A DNA stretch of 64,000 bases, from assembly GCF_901543175.1 (NCBI RefSeq), contig NZ_LR594040.1, forward strand, positions 930,001-994,000, in the 5' to 3' direction. Positions within the stretch are counted from its first letter, which is position 1, and every line of letters begins with the position of its first letter. The position numbers were made by a program, and so were the translations under genes. The notes beneath the pieces are model-generated. The model was not told the origin of the DNA. It did no database searches and saw only the letters and a program-made list of their open reading frames with translations. This document shows, in pieces, positions 16,352 to 24,700 of the stretch. Source of the DNA: Streptococcus australis (GTDB lineage: Bacteria; Bacillota; Bacilli; Lactobacillales; Streptococcaceae).

Positions 16352-17000
16352 TTTACAACGTTTTTCATCAAATAGAACAGAAAAAAATAGGGAACAGCTT
16401 CTTTCAAATTTGGAGAAAAGTTCACTTTTTGTTCCAGTAAGATGGATTGATGAGCAGACGTTTCGTGTTCTTCATATCCAAGATGTGGCGGGAAATTTTT
16501 ATCTGCCTATTTTGACAAGTTTAGATGAGCAATTGCCACCTATACACGATCAAGACTCTCTTAGGTTAGAGACTGTTCGTCTAGCTGATTGTATCCAGTT
16601 ACTTCAATCTAACCAAGATATAGAAGAACTTGTTATCAATCCAATGTCTGATAATGTCACTGTTTCTTCTTCTGTACTACGAGGACAGTCTAATCTAACA
16701 AACCATCAAGTATCATTTGGAATTCCTAGTAAGGACTATTCATGGTTAACAAAGCCGATGACTTTGTTTTTACAGAGGAAAACAAATGTGAGGTGCGCAT
16801 ATTTGTTGATGATTGTTAGAGAAAATCAACCTATAGCAACGATTGTTGTAGATGGGGAAGAAAAGGATTGTATTGGTATATTTAATTATTTAAATCGCCA
16901 GCAATATTCTGAAATAATTGATATTCTTCCGTTACAGACAGATTTTTCAAAAGAGATTATTAAAGGGATTGCTCCTTTTTATAGTGTGGAAAGTCTATAA
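16335..17000 (+). CDS. SseB-like protein, possible second immunity factor
   Basis: A 221-aa soluble protein, start inside the end of the previous gene (17-base overlap). The first 90 residues (LEKSSLFVPVRWIDEQTF, VAGNFYLPILTSLDEQ) resemble the SseB N-terminal domain; the remainder may correspond to its C-terminal domain. SseB-like proteins occur in polymorphic-toxin loci as putative immunity proteins. A 14-codon stub of a second copy survives at 32045, again after the small helical gene, so the three-gene unit (ART tip, helical protein, SseB-like) was duplicated whole. Confidence 0.6.
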   Translation: MNVKDSLQRFSSNRTEKNREQLLSNLEKSSLFVPVRWIDEQTFRVLHIQDVAGNFYLPILTSLDEQLPPIHDQDSLRLETVRLADCIQLLQSNQDIEELVINPMSDNVTVSSSVLRGQSNLTNHQVSFGIPSKDYSWLTKPMTLFLQRKTNVRCAYLLMIVRENQPIATIVVDGEEKDCIGIFNYLNRQQYSEIIDILPLQTDFSKEIIKGIAPFYSVESL

Positions 17001-17272
17001 TATTTGAAAATTTTGAAGAAGCAGAGCAATGCTTATTTGAGATATTGGATTTAACTGTAAAATATAACAGGTTGCAAGTGATGACTAACGAGGAACCAGA
17101 ATATCCTTCTCCTTTGTGGGACAAACCATAATGATAAATTTAGAAAAGCAACACAGTGAAATTTGATTTGAATTTTATCGAGCTCTCCCATCAACAAGTC
17201 TCGACTGCCTTTATGCGCAGTGAGGATTTTGTTCGGTATTATGAGCCGTATTTAAACACGGAGGAAGGGTAA
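17001..17272 (+). other. Composite scar: TNT-immunity 3' end plus DUF4176-gene 3' end
   Basis: No intact gene. 17004-17131 is nearly identical to 1690-1813, the 3' end of a TNT immunity gene (NFEEAEQCLFEILDL .. SPLWDKP). After the shared leader it switches at GAGCTCTCCCATCAACAAG to the exact end of the DUF4176 gene (VRYYEPYLNTEEG stop). This preserves the TAATG overlap and the GGAGGAAGGG site in front of the next LXG toxin. A 38-codon frame (17156-17272) remains. Confidence 0.65.
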
Positions 17273-19176
17273 TGGGATTTTATGTAGATATTGCGGAGCT
17301 TCAGAAAGCCCAAGAGGCCTATATGAAGATGGTCGCAACTGCTCAGAGTCAGTTGGATACCGCTAAAAATGGGATGAATGCCATCATCACCAGTAATTCC
17401 ATGCATGGAGAAGTTGGGAAAGCGATTACGAATGAAATCAATAATGTTCATAACCCCGTGATTGTCGGCTTAAAGAATAGCTTAGAATTTCTAGGTTCTG
17501 AGTTTTCCAAGACGATCACGGATTTTCAGAATCTTGTTGGCGAAACCTCTGCAACCGCAGTTCTAGCAGAAGAGACTTTGGATGATGCGGTCAAGAAGCT
17601 AAATGAAGCCGATGAGAAACACAAGGTCATGGATACCAATTTCAAGAGTATCTATGATGGTATTTCGAGTCTCTATCGTCTGAGTGCTCCCTTAAGCAGC
17701 ACCTTCTATACCAATACCCAAACAGCCCGGAAGTATGTTCAGGATACGAAGAATAAGGTAAATGCCTTTGATAAGATGATGACAACCAGCAGTACGGAGC
17801 AACTTTTTAGTACTTTAAGTAGCCAGATGGCAGCTGCTGGAAGAGTGAAGAGTCTGAGTTATAGTGATCCTGTTTTAACTAACTTTGTGGCGCATGAAGA
17901 ACTCGGTAAAGCGATTTATGAGCTGGATCAGCAGTATGCGAAAGCCAAGGCAGAAGCGATTGAGGCTGCTAAACGCAAGGCAGAACAAGAAGCCGCTGAG
18001 CGAGAAGCTTCTTATCGCCGTCATCACCCCATCCAAGCTTGGCTGAAGGATCGCTCGAATGAGATTGGTTCCTGGTGGGGAGATGTCGTTGAGGGCACAC
18101 GGAATCTACCGCTTCCTCAAGGGATAAAGGATTCCCTCCTGTTTGCGGAAGGTTTTATTGGTGCAGCTGGAAGTATGGTTTCAGAGACTGCTATCGGAGC
18201 TGTAGATTTGACTCAGATCATTGGTATTGCCAGTATTGATGGCGTCAATCGCCTAACAGGAGGTCAAACTCCAGAGTGGATGAAGCGGGACTTGCAAGGA
18301 ACGGCAGATAACCTGTCTAGCCTTGCGGAGTTAGGAGTGGGAACTTACACTGCTCTGACGGATCCAGGTGCGGCTCAGCGTGGCCAGGATCCCAATGCCA
18401 GCTATGCGGATAAGGCGGCTTATCGTGCTCAAGAGACAGGAAAAGCCCTCTGGGATAAGGTCACCCACATGGATGCCTATGATGCAGGAGGCTTGACCTT
18501 TGAGATTGCCAGTCTTTTTGTCGGTCCAGCAGCTGTAGGTAAGATGGCTAAGGGCACGAAACTCGGAGCTAAGGCAGCTGAGATGATTAGCTTAGCCAAG
18601 AACAGTACCAAAGCAAGAATTCTCGCAAATGTTGAAAAATGGGGATCAAAGGTTGACAATATCCTAGCGAAGAGCAATAATGTCATTGGGAAATTTGGGG
18701 AGAAATTATTAGATACCCGAATCCCAGTTGGCATTCGTAAAGAGGCAGTTGCCTTTGCGGGAGGTATGGGCTCAATGCCTACCTTCAGCGTTGAGAGTAG
18801 GACTCTGCGTGATGTAATGCACTTCTCAAGCAAACATGCGGATGATGTGGCGCGAGGTGTAGGTGGTTCTGGGAAAGCGGAGCGAGTCACACAAGCTGTC
18901 AATAATATGTCTGAGTTTTTTGAGACCGACTTTGGAAAAAAGATTAGGGGCAGTCTTAGAAAGACGAAGAAACAATATGACGGGCAAAGTGTTTATGAGG
19001 TGACTAAAGATATAGATGATATTTTGAAAAAAGGAGATAAGTTGTACTTAGATGGTCGGCATAAAGATCATTTTGAGGTATTCAATAAAAGAGGTAAAGT
19101 AAAGGATGTTCTTAATCTTGATGGAACTTCTAATAGTAAAAAATTTAATTTAGCTTCTGGGAGGAGATTTAAATGA
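17272..19176 (+). CDS. Full-length LXG toxin with colicin E3-like RNase tip
   Basis: A 634-aa protein. The LXG domain and middle (1-530) are almost identical to the toxin at 12531. After GVGGSG the tip (about 535-634) reads SEFFETDFGKKIRGSLRKTK .. KGDKLYLDGRHKDHFEVFNK RG .. VLNLDGTSN .. SGRRFK. The D-x-x-H and following E, RG and basic tail recall the colicin E3 rRNase fold (catalytic D, H, E), although the E is one residue further along, so the activity is inferred. A homologous tip is at 22469. It keeps the GGAGG site but no obvious own promoter. Confidence 0.78.
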   Translation: MGFYVDIAELQKAQEAYMKMVATAQSQLDTAKNGMNAIITSNSMHGEVGKAITNEINNVHNPVIVGLKNSLEFLGSEFSKTITDFQNLVGETSATAVLAEETLDDAVKKLNEADEKHKVMDTNFKSIYDGISSLYRLSAPLSSTFYTNTQTARKYVQDTKNKVNAFDKMMTTSSTEQLFSTLSSQMAAAGRVKSLSYSDPVLTNFVAHEELGKAIYELDQQYAKAKAEAIEAAKRKAEQEAAEREASYRRHHPIQAWLKDRSNEIGSWWGDVVEGTRNLPLPQGIKDSLLFAEGFIGAAGSMVSETAIGAVDLTQIIGIASIDGVNRLTGGQTPEWMKRDLQGTADNLSSLAELGVGTYTALTDPGAAQRGQDPNASYADKAAYRAQETGKALWDKVTHMDAYDAGGLTFEIASLFVGPAAVGKMAKGTKLGAKAAEMISLAKNSTKARILANVEKWGSKVDNILAKSNNVIGKFGEKLLDTRIPVGIRKEAVAFAGGMGSMPTFSVESRTLRDVMHFSSKHADDVARGVGGSGKAERVTQAVNNMSEFFETDFGKKIRGSLRKTKKQYDGQSVYEVTKDIDDILKKGDKLYLDGRHKDHFEVFNKRGKVKDVLNLDGTSNSKKFNLASGRRFK

Positions 19177-19571
19177 TTAGTTCAGAGTTAAAAGATGTAA
19201 TGAAACGATTGACTATTCTTAATGAGAATAATAAAGGTGTGCTACTTAGAGAAGAAAGTATCAGAGATATAGACAATACGATAAATATCTTTCTAAAAAA
19301 ATATGAAGATCGTTTTTATGAAGGATTAAGATTGTTTAACAAGATAGACATTACTACAATTTCCTCTTCAGAGAATTCAGATTATACTATTGCTTTCTAT
19401 AATCTATTAACTGGAATTAGGGGGATAATCGATTGTTTTGATGACTTTGATGATATTTTAGTTGAATTGAATAAAAACTTCATGTATCAAAGTGGCGAAA
19501 TCACAAAAGAAGAATGGGAAAGTTCATGGGAAGTAGTCTTGGATGACGAAGAAAATGAATTTGGAGATTGA
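19173..19571 (+). CDS. Immunity protein for the colicin E3-like tip
   Basis: A 132-aa, strongly acidic helical protein whose ATG overlaps the toxin stop (ATGA). It ends WEVVLDDEENEFGD. The homologue at 23239 also overlaps a homologous toxin and shares the C-terminal GEITKEE ... DDE pattern. Acidity suits neutralisation of a basic RNase tip, as in colicin E3/Im3. Family name not recognised. Confidence 0.72.
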   Translation: MISSELKDVMKRLTILNENNKGVLLREESIRDIDNTINIFLKKYEDRFYEGLRLFNKIDITTISSSENSDYTIAFYNLLTGIRGIIDCFDDFDDILVELNKNFMYQSGEITKEEWESSWEVVLDDEENEFGD

Positions 19572-19620
19572 AGAATAGATATTGATTCCTCGCTTTTTAT
19601 GTTCACTAGGAGGAAGGCTA

Positions 19621-21771
19621 ATGGGATTCTATGTAGATATTGCGGAGCTTCAAAAAGCCCAAGAGGTCTATATGAAGATGGTCGCAACTGCTCAGAGTCA
19701 GTTGGATACCGCTAAAAATGGGATGAATGCCATCATCACCAGTAATTCCATGCATGGAGAAGTTGGGAAAGCGATTACGAATGAAATCAATAATGTTCAT
19801 AACCCCGTGATTGTTGGCTTAAAGAATAGCTTAGAATTTCTAGGTTCTGAGTTTTCCAAAACGATCACGGATTTTCAGAATCTTGTTGGCGAAACCTCTG
19901 CAACCGCAGTTCTAGCAGAAGAGACTTTGGATGATGCGGTCAAGAAGCTAAATGAAGCCGATGAGAAACACAAGGTTATGGATACTAACTTCAAGAGTAT
20001 CTATGATGGTACTTCGAGTCTCTATCACCTGAGTGCTCCCTTAAGCAGCACCTTCTATACCAATACCCAGACAGCCCGGAAGTATGTTCAGGATACGAAG
20101 AATAAGGTAAATGCCTTTGATAAGATGATGACGACCAGCAGTACTGAGCAACTTTTTAATGCTTTAAGTAGCCAGATGGCGGCTGCTGGAAGAGTGAAGA
20201 GTCTGAGTTATAGTGATCCTATTTTGACCGACTTTGTGGCGCATGAAGAGCTCGGGAAAGCGATTTATGAGCTGGATCAGCAGTATGCGAAAGCCAAGGC
20301 AGAAGCGATTGAGGCTGCTAAACGCAAGGCAGAACAAGAAGCCGCTGAGCGAGAAGCTTCTTATCGCCGTCATCACCCCATCCAAGCCTGGCTGAAGGAT
20401 CGCTCGAATGAGATTGGTTCCTGGTGGGGCGATGTCGTTGAGGGAACACGAAATCTACCGCTTCCTCAAGGGATGAAGGATACACTCCTGTTTGCGGAAG
20501 GTTTTATTGGTGCAGCTGGAAGTATGGTTTCAGAGACTGCCATCGGAGCTGTAGATTTGACTCAGATCATTGGTATTGCCAGTATTGATGGCGTCAATCG
20601 CTTAACAGACGGTCAAACTCCAGAGTGGATGAAGCGGGACTTGCAAGGAACGACAGATAACCTGTCTAGCCTTGCGGAGTTAGGAGTAGGAACTTACACT
20701 GCTCTGACGGATCCAGGAGCGGCTCAGCGTGGTCAGGATCCCAATGCTAGCTATGCGGATAAGGCGGCTTATCGTGCTCAAGAGACAGGAAAAGCCCTCT
20801 GGGATAAAGTCACCCATATGGATGCCTATGACGCAGGAGGCTTGACCTTTGAGATTGCCAGTCTTTTTGTCGGTCCAGCAGCTGTAGGGAAGATGGCTAA
20901 GGGCACGAAACTCGGAGCTAAGGCAGCTGAGATGATTCAGTTAGCCAAGAACAGTACCAAAGCAAGAATTCTCGCAAATGTTGAAAAATGGGGATCAAAG
21001 GTTGACAATATCCTAGCGAAGAGCAATAATGTCATTGGGAAATTTGGGGAGAAATTATTAGACACTCGAATCCCAGTTGGCATTCGTAAAGAGGCAGTTG
21101 CCTTTTCGGGAGGTATGGGAATCATGCCTACCTTCAGCGTTGAGAGTAGGACTCTGCGTGATGTAATGCACTTCTCAAGCAAACATGCGGATGATGTAGT
21201 GAGAGGTGTAGGTGGTTCTGGAGAAGTAGCAAACAGGGGAGAAGATTTATTACAATCAACTAAAGAGATTCAAAGAATTGAGGAGATTAACGTAGTATTT
21301 AAACGTAATCCGAAACATGATGAAGTCGAGTTTATTCGTCAATTTAAAGGACAAGAAGAAGGTTTAAACAAATTAACTGTAAAAGAGTATTTTGAAAATA
21401 GGAAAGAATACATCAAAAACGGACGTTCATCGGAAGCTAAAGCTGCTCAAAAAGCTGCCAGAGAAAATGCTCTAGCAGATAAATACAACGAGATGTTGCT
21501 ACAAGGGAATTCTCGTTCAGAAGCTAAGCGCATTGCTGAGGACTGGATAAAAACACAAGCTGCTTTGCATGATCCAGATATGATAGCCGGCGGTTATGCT
21601 ACTAAAATTACAGGTATGGGAGATACTCGTATTAATTCTTCTCTAGGATCTCAATGGCGTTCAAGAATAAGCGAAATGGATCAGCGAATACGTAAAGCAA
21701 CTGAACATCTTTTAAAAGATGATTTGGATAAAACAAGGCTCAATATTAAATTGGAATATATACAGAGGTGA
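19621..21771 (+). CDS. Full-length LXG toxin with Ntox15 nuclease tip
   Basis: A 716-aa protein; I chose ATG 19621 (MGFYVDIAELQKAQEVY) behind AGGAGGAAG, although the frame is open to 19582. LXG domain 1-205, conserved middle to about 530, then GVGGSG. The tip (about 535-716) is mostly helical with RSSEAKAAQKAARENALADK and the Ntox15 hallmark ALHDPDMIAGG, containing the HxxD catalytic motif of the DNase family that includes Agrobacterium Tde1. So it is a secreted DNase. The Tdi1-like immunity gene follows after 4 bases. Near-identity of the first 1.5 kb with the two other LXG genes shows recent duplication. Confidence 0.85.
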   Translation: MGFYVDIAELQKAQEVYMKMVATAQSQLDTAKNGMNAIITSNSMHGEVGKAITNEINNVHNPVIVGLKNSLEFLGSEFSKTITDFQNLVGETSATAVLAEETLDDAVKKLNEADEKHKVMDTNFKSIYDGTSSLYHLSAPLSSTFYTNTQTARKYVQDTKNKVNAFDKMMTTSSTEQLFNALSSQMAAAGRVKSLSYSDPILTDFVAHEELGKAIYELDQQYAKAKAEAIEAAKRKAEQEAAEREASYRRHHPIQAWLKDRSNEIGSWWGDVVEGTRNLPLPQGMKDTLLFAEGFIGAAGSMVSETAIGAVDLTQIIGIASIDGVNRLTDGQTPEWMKRDLQGTTDNLSSLAELGVGTYTALTDPGAAQRGQDPNASYADKAAYRAQETGKALWDKVTHMDAYDAGGLTFEIASLFVGPAAVGKMAKGTKLGAKAAEMIQLAKNSTKARILANVEKWGSKVDNILAKSNNVIGKFGEKLLDTRIPVGIRKEAVAFSGGMGIMPTFSVESRTLRDVMHFSSKHADDVVRGVGGSGEVANRGEDLLQSTKEIQRIEEINVVFKRNPKHDEVEFIRQFKGQEEGLNKLTVKEYFENRKEYIKNGRSSEAKAAQKAARENALADKYNEMLLQGNSRSEAKRIAEDWIKTQAALHDPDMIAGGYATKITGMGDTRINSSLGSQWRSRISEMDQRIRKATEHLLKDDLDKTRLNIKLEYIQR

Positions 21772-21775
21772 TATT

Positions 21776-22315
21776 ATGTTAGATGATTTTATAAAAGTTA
21801 TGGCGATGCCTCAGGATGTAGTTGAAAAATACCGTACTATGGTACCAGATGAATTGATTCAAATTTGGCAAAATCAAGGTATAGGAACTTTTTTAGGAGG
21901 ATATTTAAAAATTATTAATCCTGAGGAATATAGAGATTTGTTGGATTCAACATACTTCCGTGGGGACTTAGCAGTTCCAATATTTGTGACAGCATTCGGT
22001 GATATTATAACATTTGAAGAAAATAGATATTTAAGGCTTGTAAAGTACAAAGATGGAGTATTTGAAATCATTTTGGAAAACTTTCTATTTTTCTTGAAAT
22101 TCTTGAAGGATGAAGATTTTCAGAAGGATTATTTTGAAATTGATTTATATAAAAGTGCATTGAAACAATACGGAGACTTAGATTATGATTATTGCTTTGG
22201 ATTTGTCCCATTGCTTGGTTTAGGTGGACAGAAGACTGTGGAAAATATAGATAAGGTAAAAATAAAAGAGCATATTTATATTATTTCGGAGCTTGTTGGA
22301 AATATTGGGATGTGA
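21776..22315 (+). CDS. Tdi1/DUF1851-type immunity protein
   Basis: A 179-aa protein starting at ATG 21776 (MLDDFIKVMAMPQDVVEKY), 4 bases after the toxin stop; an in-frame start at 21719 lies inside the toxin and is rejected. The N-terminal half resembles a GAD-like domain (VPDELIQIWQNQGIGTFLGG YL). The C-terminus DYCFGFVPLLGLGG .. VENIDKVKIKEHI matches the DUF1851/Tdi1 C-terminal domain. Tdi1 neutralises the Ntox15 DNase Tde1 in Agrobacterium T6SS, so this is the same toxin-immunity pairing inside a T7SS locus. Confidence 0.82.
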   Translation: MLDDFIKVMAMPQDVVEKYRTMVPDELIQIWQNQGIGTFLGGYLKIINPEEYRDLLDSTYFRGDLAVPIFVTAFGDIITFEENRYLRLVKYKDGVFEIILENFLFFLKFLKDEDFQKDYFEIDLYKSALKQYGDLDYDYCFGFVPLLGLGGQKTVENIDKVKIKEHIYIISELVGNIGM

Positions 22316-22468
22316 TAGAACCTTTATCGGAGGAACTCTTTATCGTTCTGATTTCCGTATGTCATTTGTCGATAAAATTGATGAATTAAAAAGGATTGCT
22401 CGAATGAGATTGGCTCCTGGTGGGGAGATGTCGTTGAGGGCACACGGAATCTACCGCTTCCTCAAGGG
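22316..22468 (+). other. Junction region with LXG remnant
   Basis: No intact gene. 22323-22385 has open-frame residues (TFIGGTLYRSDFRMSFVDKI) from an unidentified gene, joined at about 22389 (GCTCGAATGAGATTGG) to the LXG middle (SNEIGSWWGDVVEGTRNLP), which is open into the next frame. It marks the left edge of an inserted orphan cassette. Confidence 0.5.
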
Positions 22469-23242
22469 ATGAAAGATACACTCCTGTTTGCGGAAGGTTT
22501 TATTGGTGCAGCTGGAAGTATGGTTTCAGAGACTGCCATCGGAGCTGTAGATTTGACTCAGATCATTGGTATTGCCAGTCTTTTTGTCGGCCCAGTAGCT
22601 GTAGGGAAGATGGCTAAGGGTACGAAGCTAGGAGCTAAGGCAGCTGAGATGATTAGCTTAGCCAAAAACAGTACCAAGGCAAGAATTCTCACAAATGTTG
22701 AAAAATGGGGATCAAAGGTTGACAATATCCTAGCGAAGAGCAATAATGTCATTGGGAAATTTGGGGAGAAATTATTAGATACCCGAATCCCAGTCGGCAT
22801 TCGTAAAGAGGCAGTTGCCTTTGCGGGAGGTATGGGAACCATGCCTGCCTTCAGCGTTGAGAGTAAGACTCTACGTGATGTGATGCACTTCTCTAGTAAA
22901 CATGCGGATGATGTAGTGAGAGGTGTAGGTGGTTCTGGTAGGGCGGAGCGAGTCGCACAAGCTGTCAATAATATGTCGGAGTTTTTTGAAACAGAATTTG
23001 GACAAAAGATTGTGGGAAACCTTAGAAAGACTAAGAAGAAGTATGACGGGCAGAGTGTTTATGAACTGATGAAGAAGGTTGATAGAAATTTGCGCAAAGG
23101 AGATTACCTGTATTTGGATGGTTTACATATGGACCATTTTGAAGTTTTTGATAAACGTGGTAATTTGAAATCTGTACTTAATCTTGATGGTACTTTAAAC
23201 ACAGATAAGTTATTAAAAGCTAAAGGAAGGAAATTACATTGA
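22469..23242 (+). CDS. Orphan LXG mid-region with colicin E3-like RNase tip
   Basis: A 257-aa frame from MKDTLLFAEGF, open upstream to 22386. It has no LXG domain and carries the same 93-codon in-frame loss between ATTGCCAGT repeats as the gene at 15091. After GVGGSG the tip repeats the 17272 toxin (SEFFETEFGQKIVGNLRKTK, YLDGLHMDHFEVFDKRGN, LNLDGTLN), with about a third of residues changed. It is probably a silent or unsecreted variant tip whose diverged immunity gene follows with a 4-base overlap. Confidence 0.7.
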   Translation: MKDTLLFAEGFIGAAGSMVSETAIGAVDLTQIIGIASLFVGPVAVGKMAKGTKLGAKAAEMISLAKNSTKARILTNVEKWGSKVDNILAKSNNVIGKFGEKLLDTRIPVGIRKEAVAFAGGMGTMPAFSVESKTLRDVMHFSSKHADDVVRGVGGSGRAERVAQAVNNMSEFFETEFGQKIVGNLRKTKKKYDGQSVYELMKKVDRNLRKGDYLYLDGLHMDHFEVFDKRGNLKSVLNLDGTLNTDKLLKAKGRKLH

Positions 23243-23628
23243 AGGAAGAAATCTATAAACTTTATGAGGTGTGTAAACGATTCAATTCGAGGTTGGGATA
23301 CTCGTTAGAAGAAAATAAGAAATTAAAAGATTTTAAAGAATTGATAGATGATAATCTATCTGATGACTTTCAAGAGCTTATGTCAGGTATTTCAGCATTC
23401 AAGGAAGAAATAATTGATCAAAGTATAGCTGATGAGCAATACAGTCAATTCTATTACGAGTTATTGTCTTCAATGGCTAACTTTTCTTCTTACTTTGCAG
23501 ATTTGCATGAAATAATTTTTGATCTAAACAAAAGACGCAGATTTAAAATGGGAGAAATTACCAAAGAGGAGTTAGTCAGTTCAGATGAAATAATTTTAGA
23601 CGATGAGGACGATGAATCTGGAAATTAA
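23239..23628 (+). CDS. Immunity protein for the second colicin E3-like tip
   Basis: A 129-aa acidic helical protein starting at TTG 23239, overlapping the toxin stop (TTGA). It is homologous to the product of 19173 (shared FKMGEITKEELVSSDEIILD and an acidic end), diverged in step with its toxin. The 3' flank (AAGAATAGATATT) also matches that after 19571, so the toxin-immunity pair was duplicated with its flank. Confidence 0.7.
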   Translation: MKEEIYKLYEVCKRFNSRLGYSLEENKKLKDFKELIDDNLSDDFQELMSGISAFKEEIIDQSIADEQYSQFYYELLSSMANFSSYFADLHEIIFDLNKRRRFKMGEITKEELVSSDEIILDDEDDESGN

Positions 23629-23681
23629 AGAATAGATATTTATTGTTTTTCTAAACGCATTAAAGATTTTGTCCGGAGGAG

Positions 23682-24170
23682 GATGCAGTACGAGGAGTAG
23701 GTGGTTCTGGGAAAGCAGAGCGCTTCTATGATGATATAAAAAATATAACAGCTAAGGATATTCCAACAGTTAAAAGTGGAGATTTTGAAAAATTTTTCAA
23801 TTCTCTAACGGTAGAAGAGTTAGATTTTATTTGGAAGAAAAAGGAACTACGTAAGAAAATTGAACGTCAATTAAGATATCCTGGTGGAATGCATGAGTGG
23901 CATTTAGTTTCAAGGACTCCGCAATTCAAGTATTGGGATATAACTGCCGAAAAAATTAGAGAGTTACGTACTGCAATTTCAGATGTAAAGTTTATTAACC
24001 CTGAAGGAGTCCATGGTGGTTAAGGTTCTACAAAAGCACATAATGAATTGCTGGAAATTATTGATTCGTCGAAAGATTATGATATGTTTGTGAGAAGATT
24101 AAATATCTGGGCTAATTATCATCTTGAGAGAGGAGTTCAGGTATTACCTAAGGGGCTAAGAATCCCATAG
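23682..24170 (+). pseudogene. Orphan tip with HEWH motif, interrupted by a stop
   Basis: The frame starts within the linker (DAVRGVGGSGKAERFYDD), has no start codon, and runs 162 codons to 24168. An in-frame TAA at 24021 replaces the Arg found in the sister copy (HGG-R-GSTKAHNE at 36168). Conserved motifs are RYPGGMHEWHLVSRTPQFK, INPEGVHGG, GSTKAHNE and LPKGLR. The His-rich HEWH / AHN pattern suggests a metal-dependent nuclease, but I cannot place it in a named family. A GGAGGAGG lies just upstream. An Imm22-type gene follows both copies. Confidence 0.65.
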
Positions 24171-24192
24171 CTAATAGAAAGGATTTAATAAA

Positions 24193-24570
24193 ATGGAAAC
24201 AGACAATACGGTATCTATTTGGATAGGTAATTTCAAAAATTTAACTGAGTTAGAAAATTATATTGATCTAACTTATGATGATGAGGGAGAGATCGTTGTT
24301 TCTGATTTTTTCAACGATTTTAAGATAGATATTAATGATATAGATGAAGATTTAATTGAAAAAGCAGTTTTGCCAAATGAAATAAACGATATATCTATTA
24401 TTTTGCGCACTGCTTCCTATGAGGAACAGTTGTTGTGTGAATTGAACGCATTAGAGAGTCTGACTATAAATAAAGGCAATGCAGTTGTACTACTCTATAA
24501 CTATGCTTATGATGGCTCTGTAAAATCCTCAGATTATTTAAATTTCATTACGAGTGTAGATTATAGATAA
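24193..24570 (+). CDS. Imm22 (DUF4284)-like immunity protein
   Basis: A 125-aa acidic soluble protein: VSIWIGNFKNLTELENYIDL, YDDEGEIVVSDFFNDFKID, then VVLLYNYAYDG. The opening SIWIGNF..EEL..Y, followed by Y.EDGD...S.F..DF, is the Imm22 pattern. It sits 22 bases after the broken HEWH tip, site AAAGGA, start ATG 24193. The homologue at 36491 follows the other HEWH tip, supporting specific pairing. Confidence 0.72.
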   Translation: METDNTVSIWIGNFKNLTELENYIDLTYDDEGEIVVSDFFNDFKIDINDIDEDLIEKAVLPNEINDISIILRTASYEEQLLCELNALESLTINKGNAVVLLYNYAYDGSVKSSDYLNFITSVDYR

Positions 24571-24700
24571 AACAATAACTTAGGAGTCTTATCGCCGTCA
24601 TCACCCCATCCAAGCCTGGCTGAAGGATCGCTCGAATGAGATTGGTTCCTGGTGGGGCGATGTCGTTGAGGGAACACGAAATCTACCGCTTCCTCAAGGG

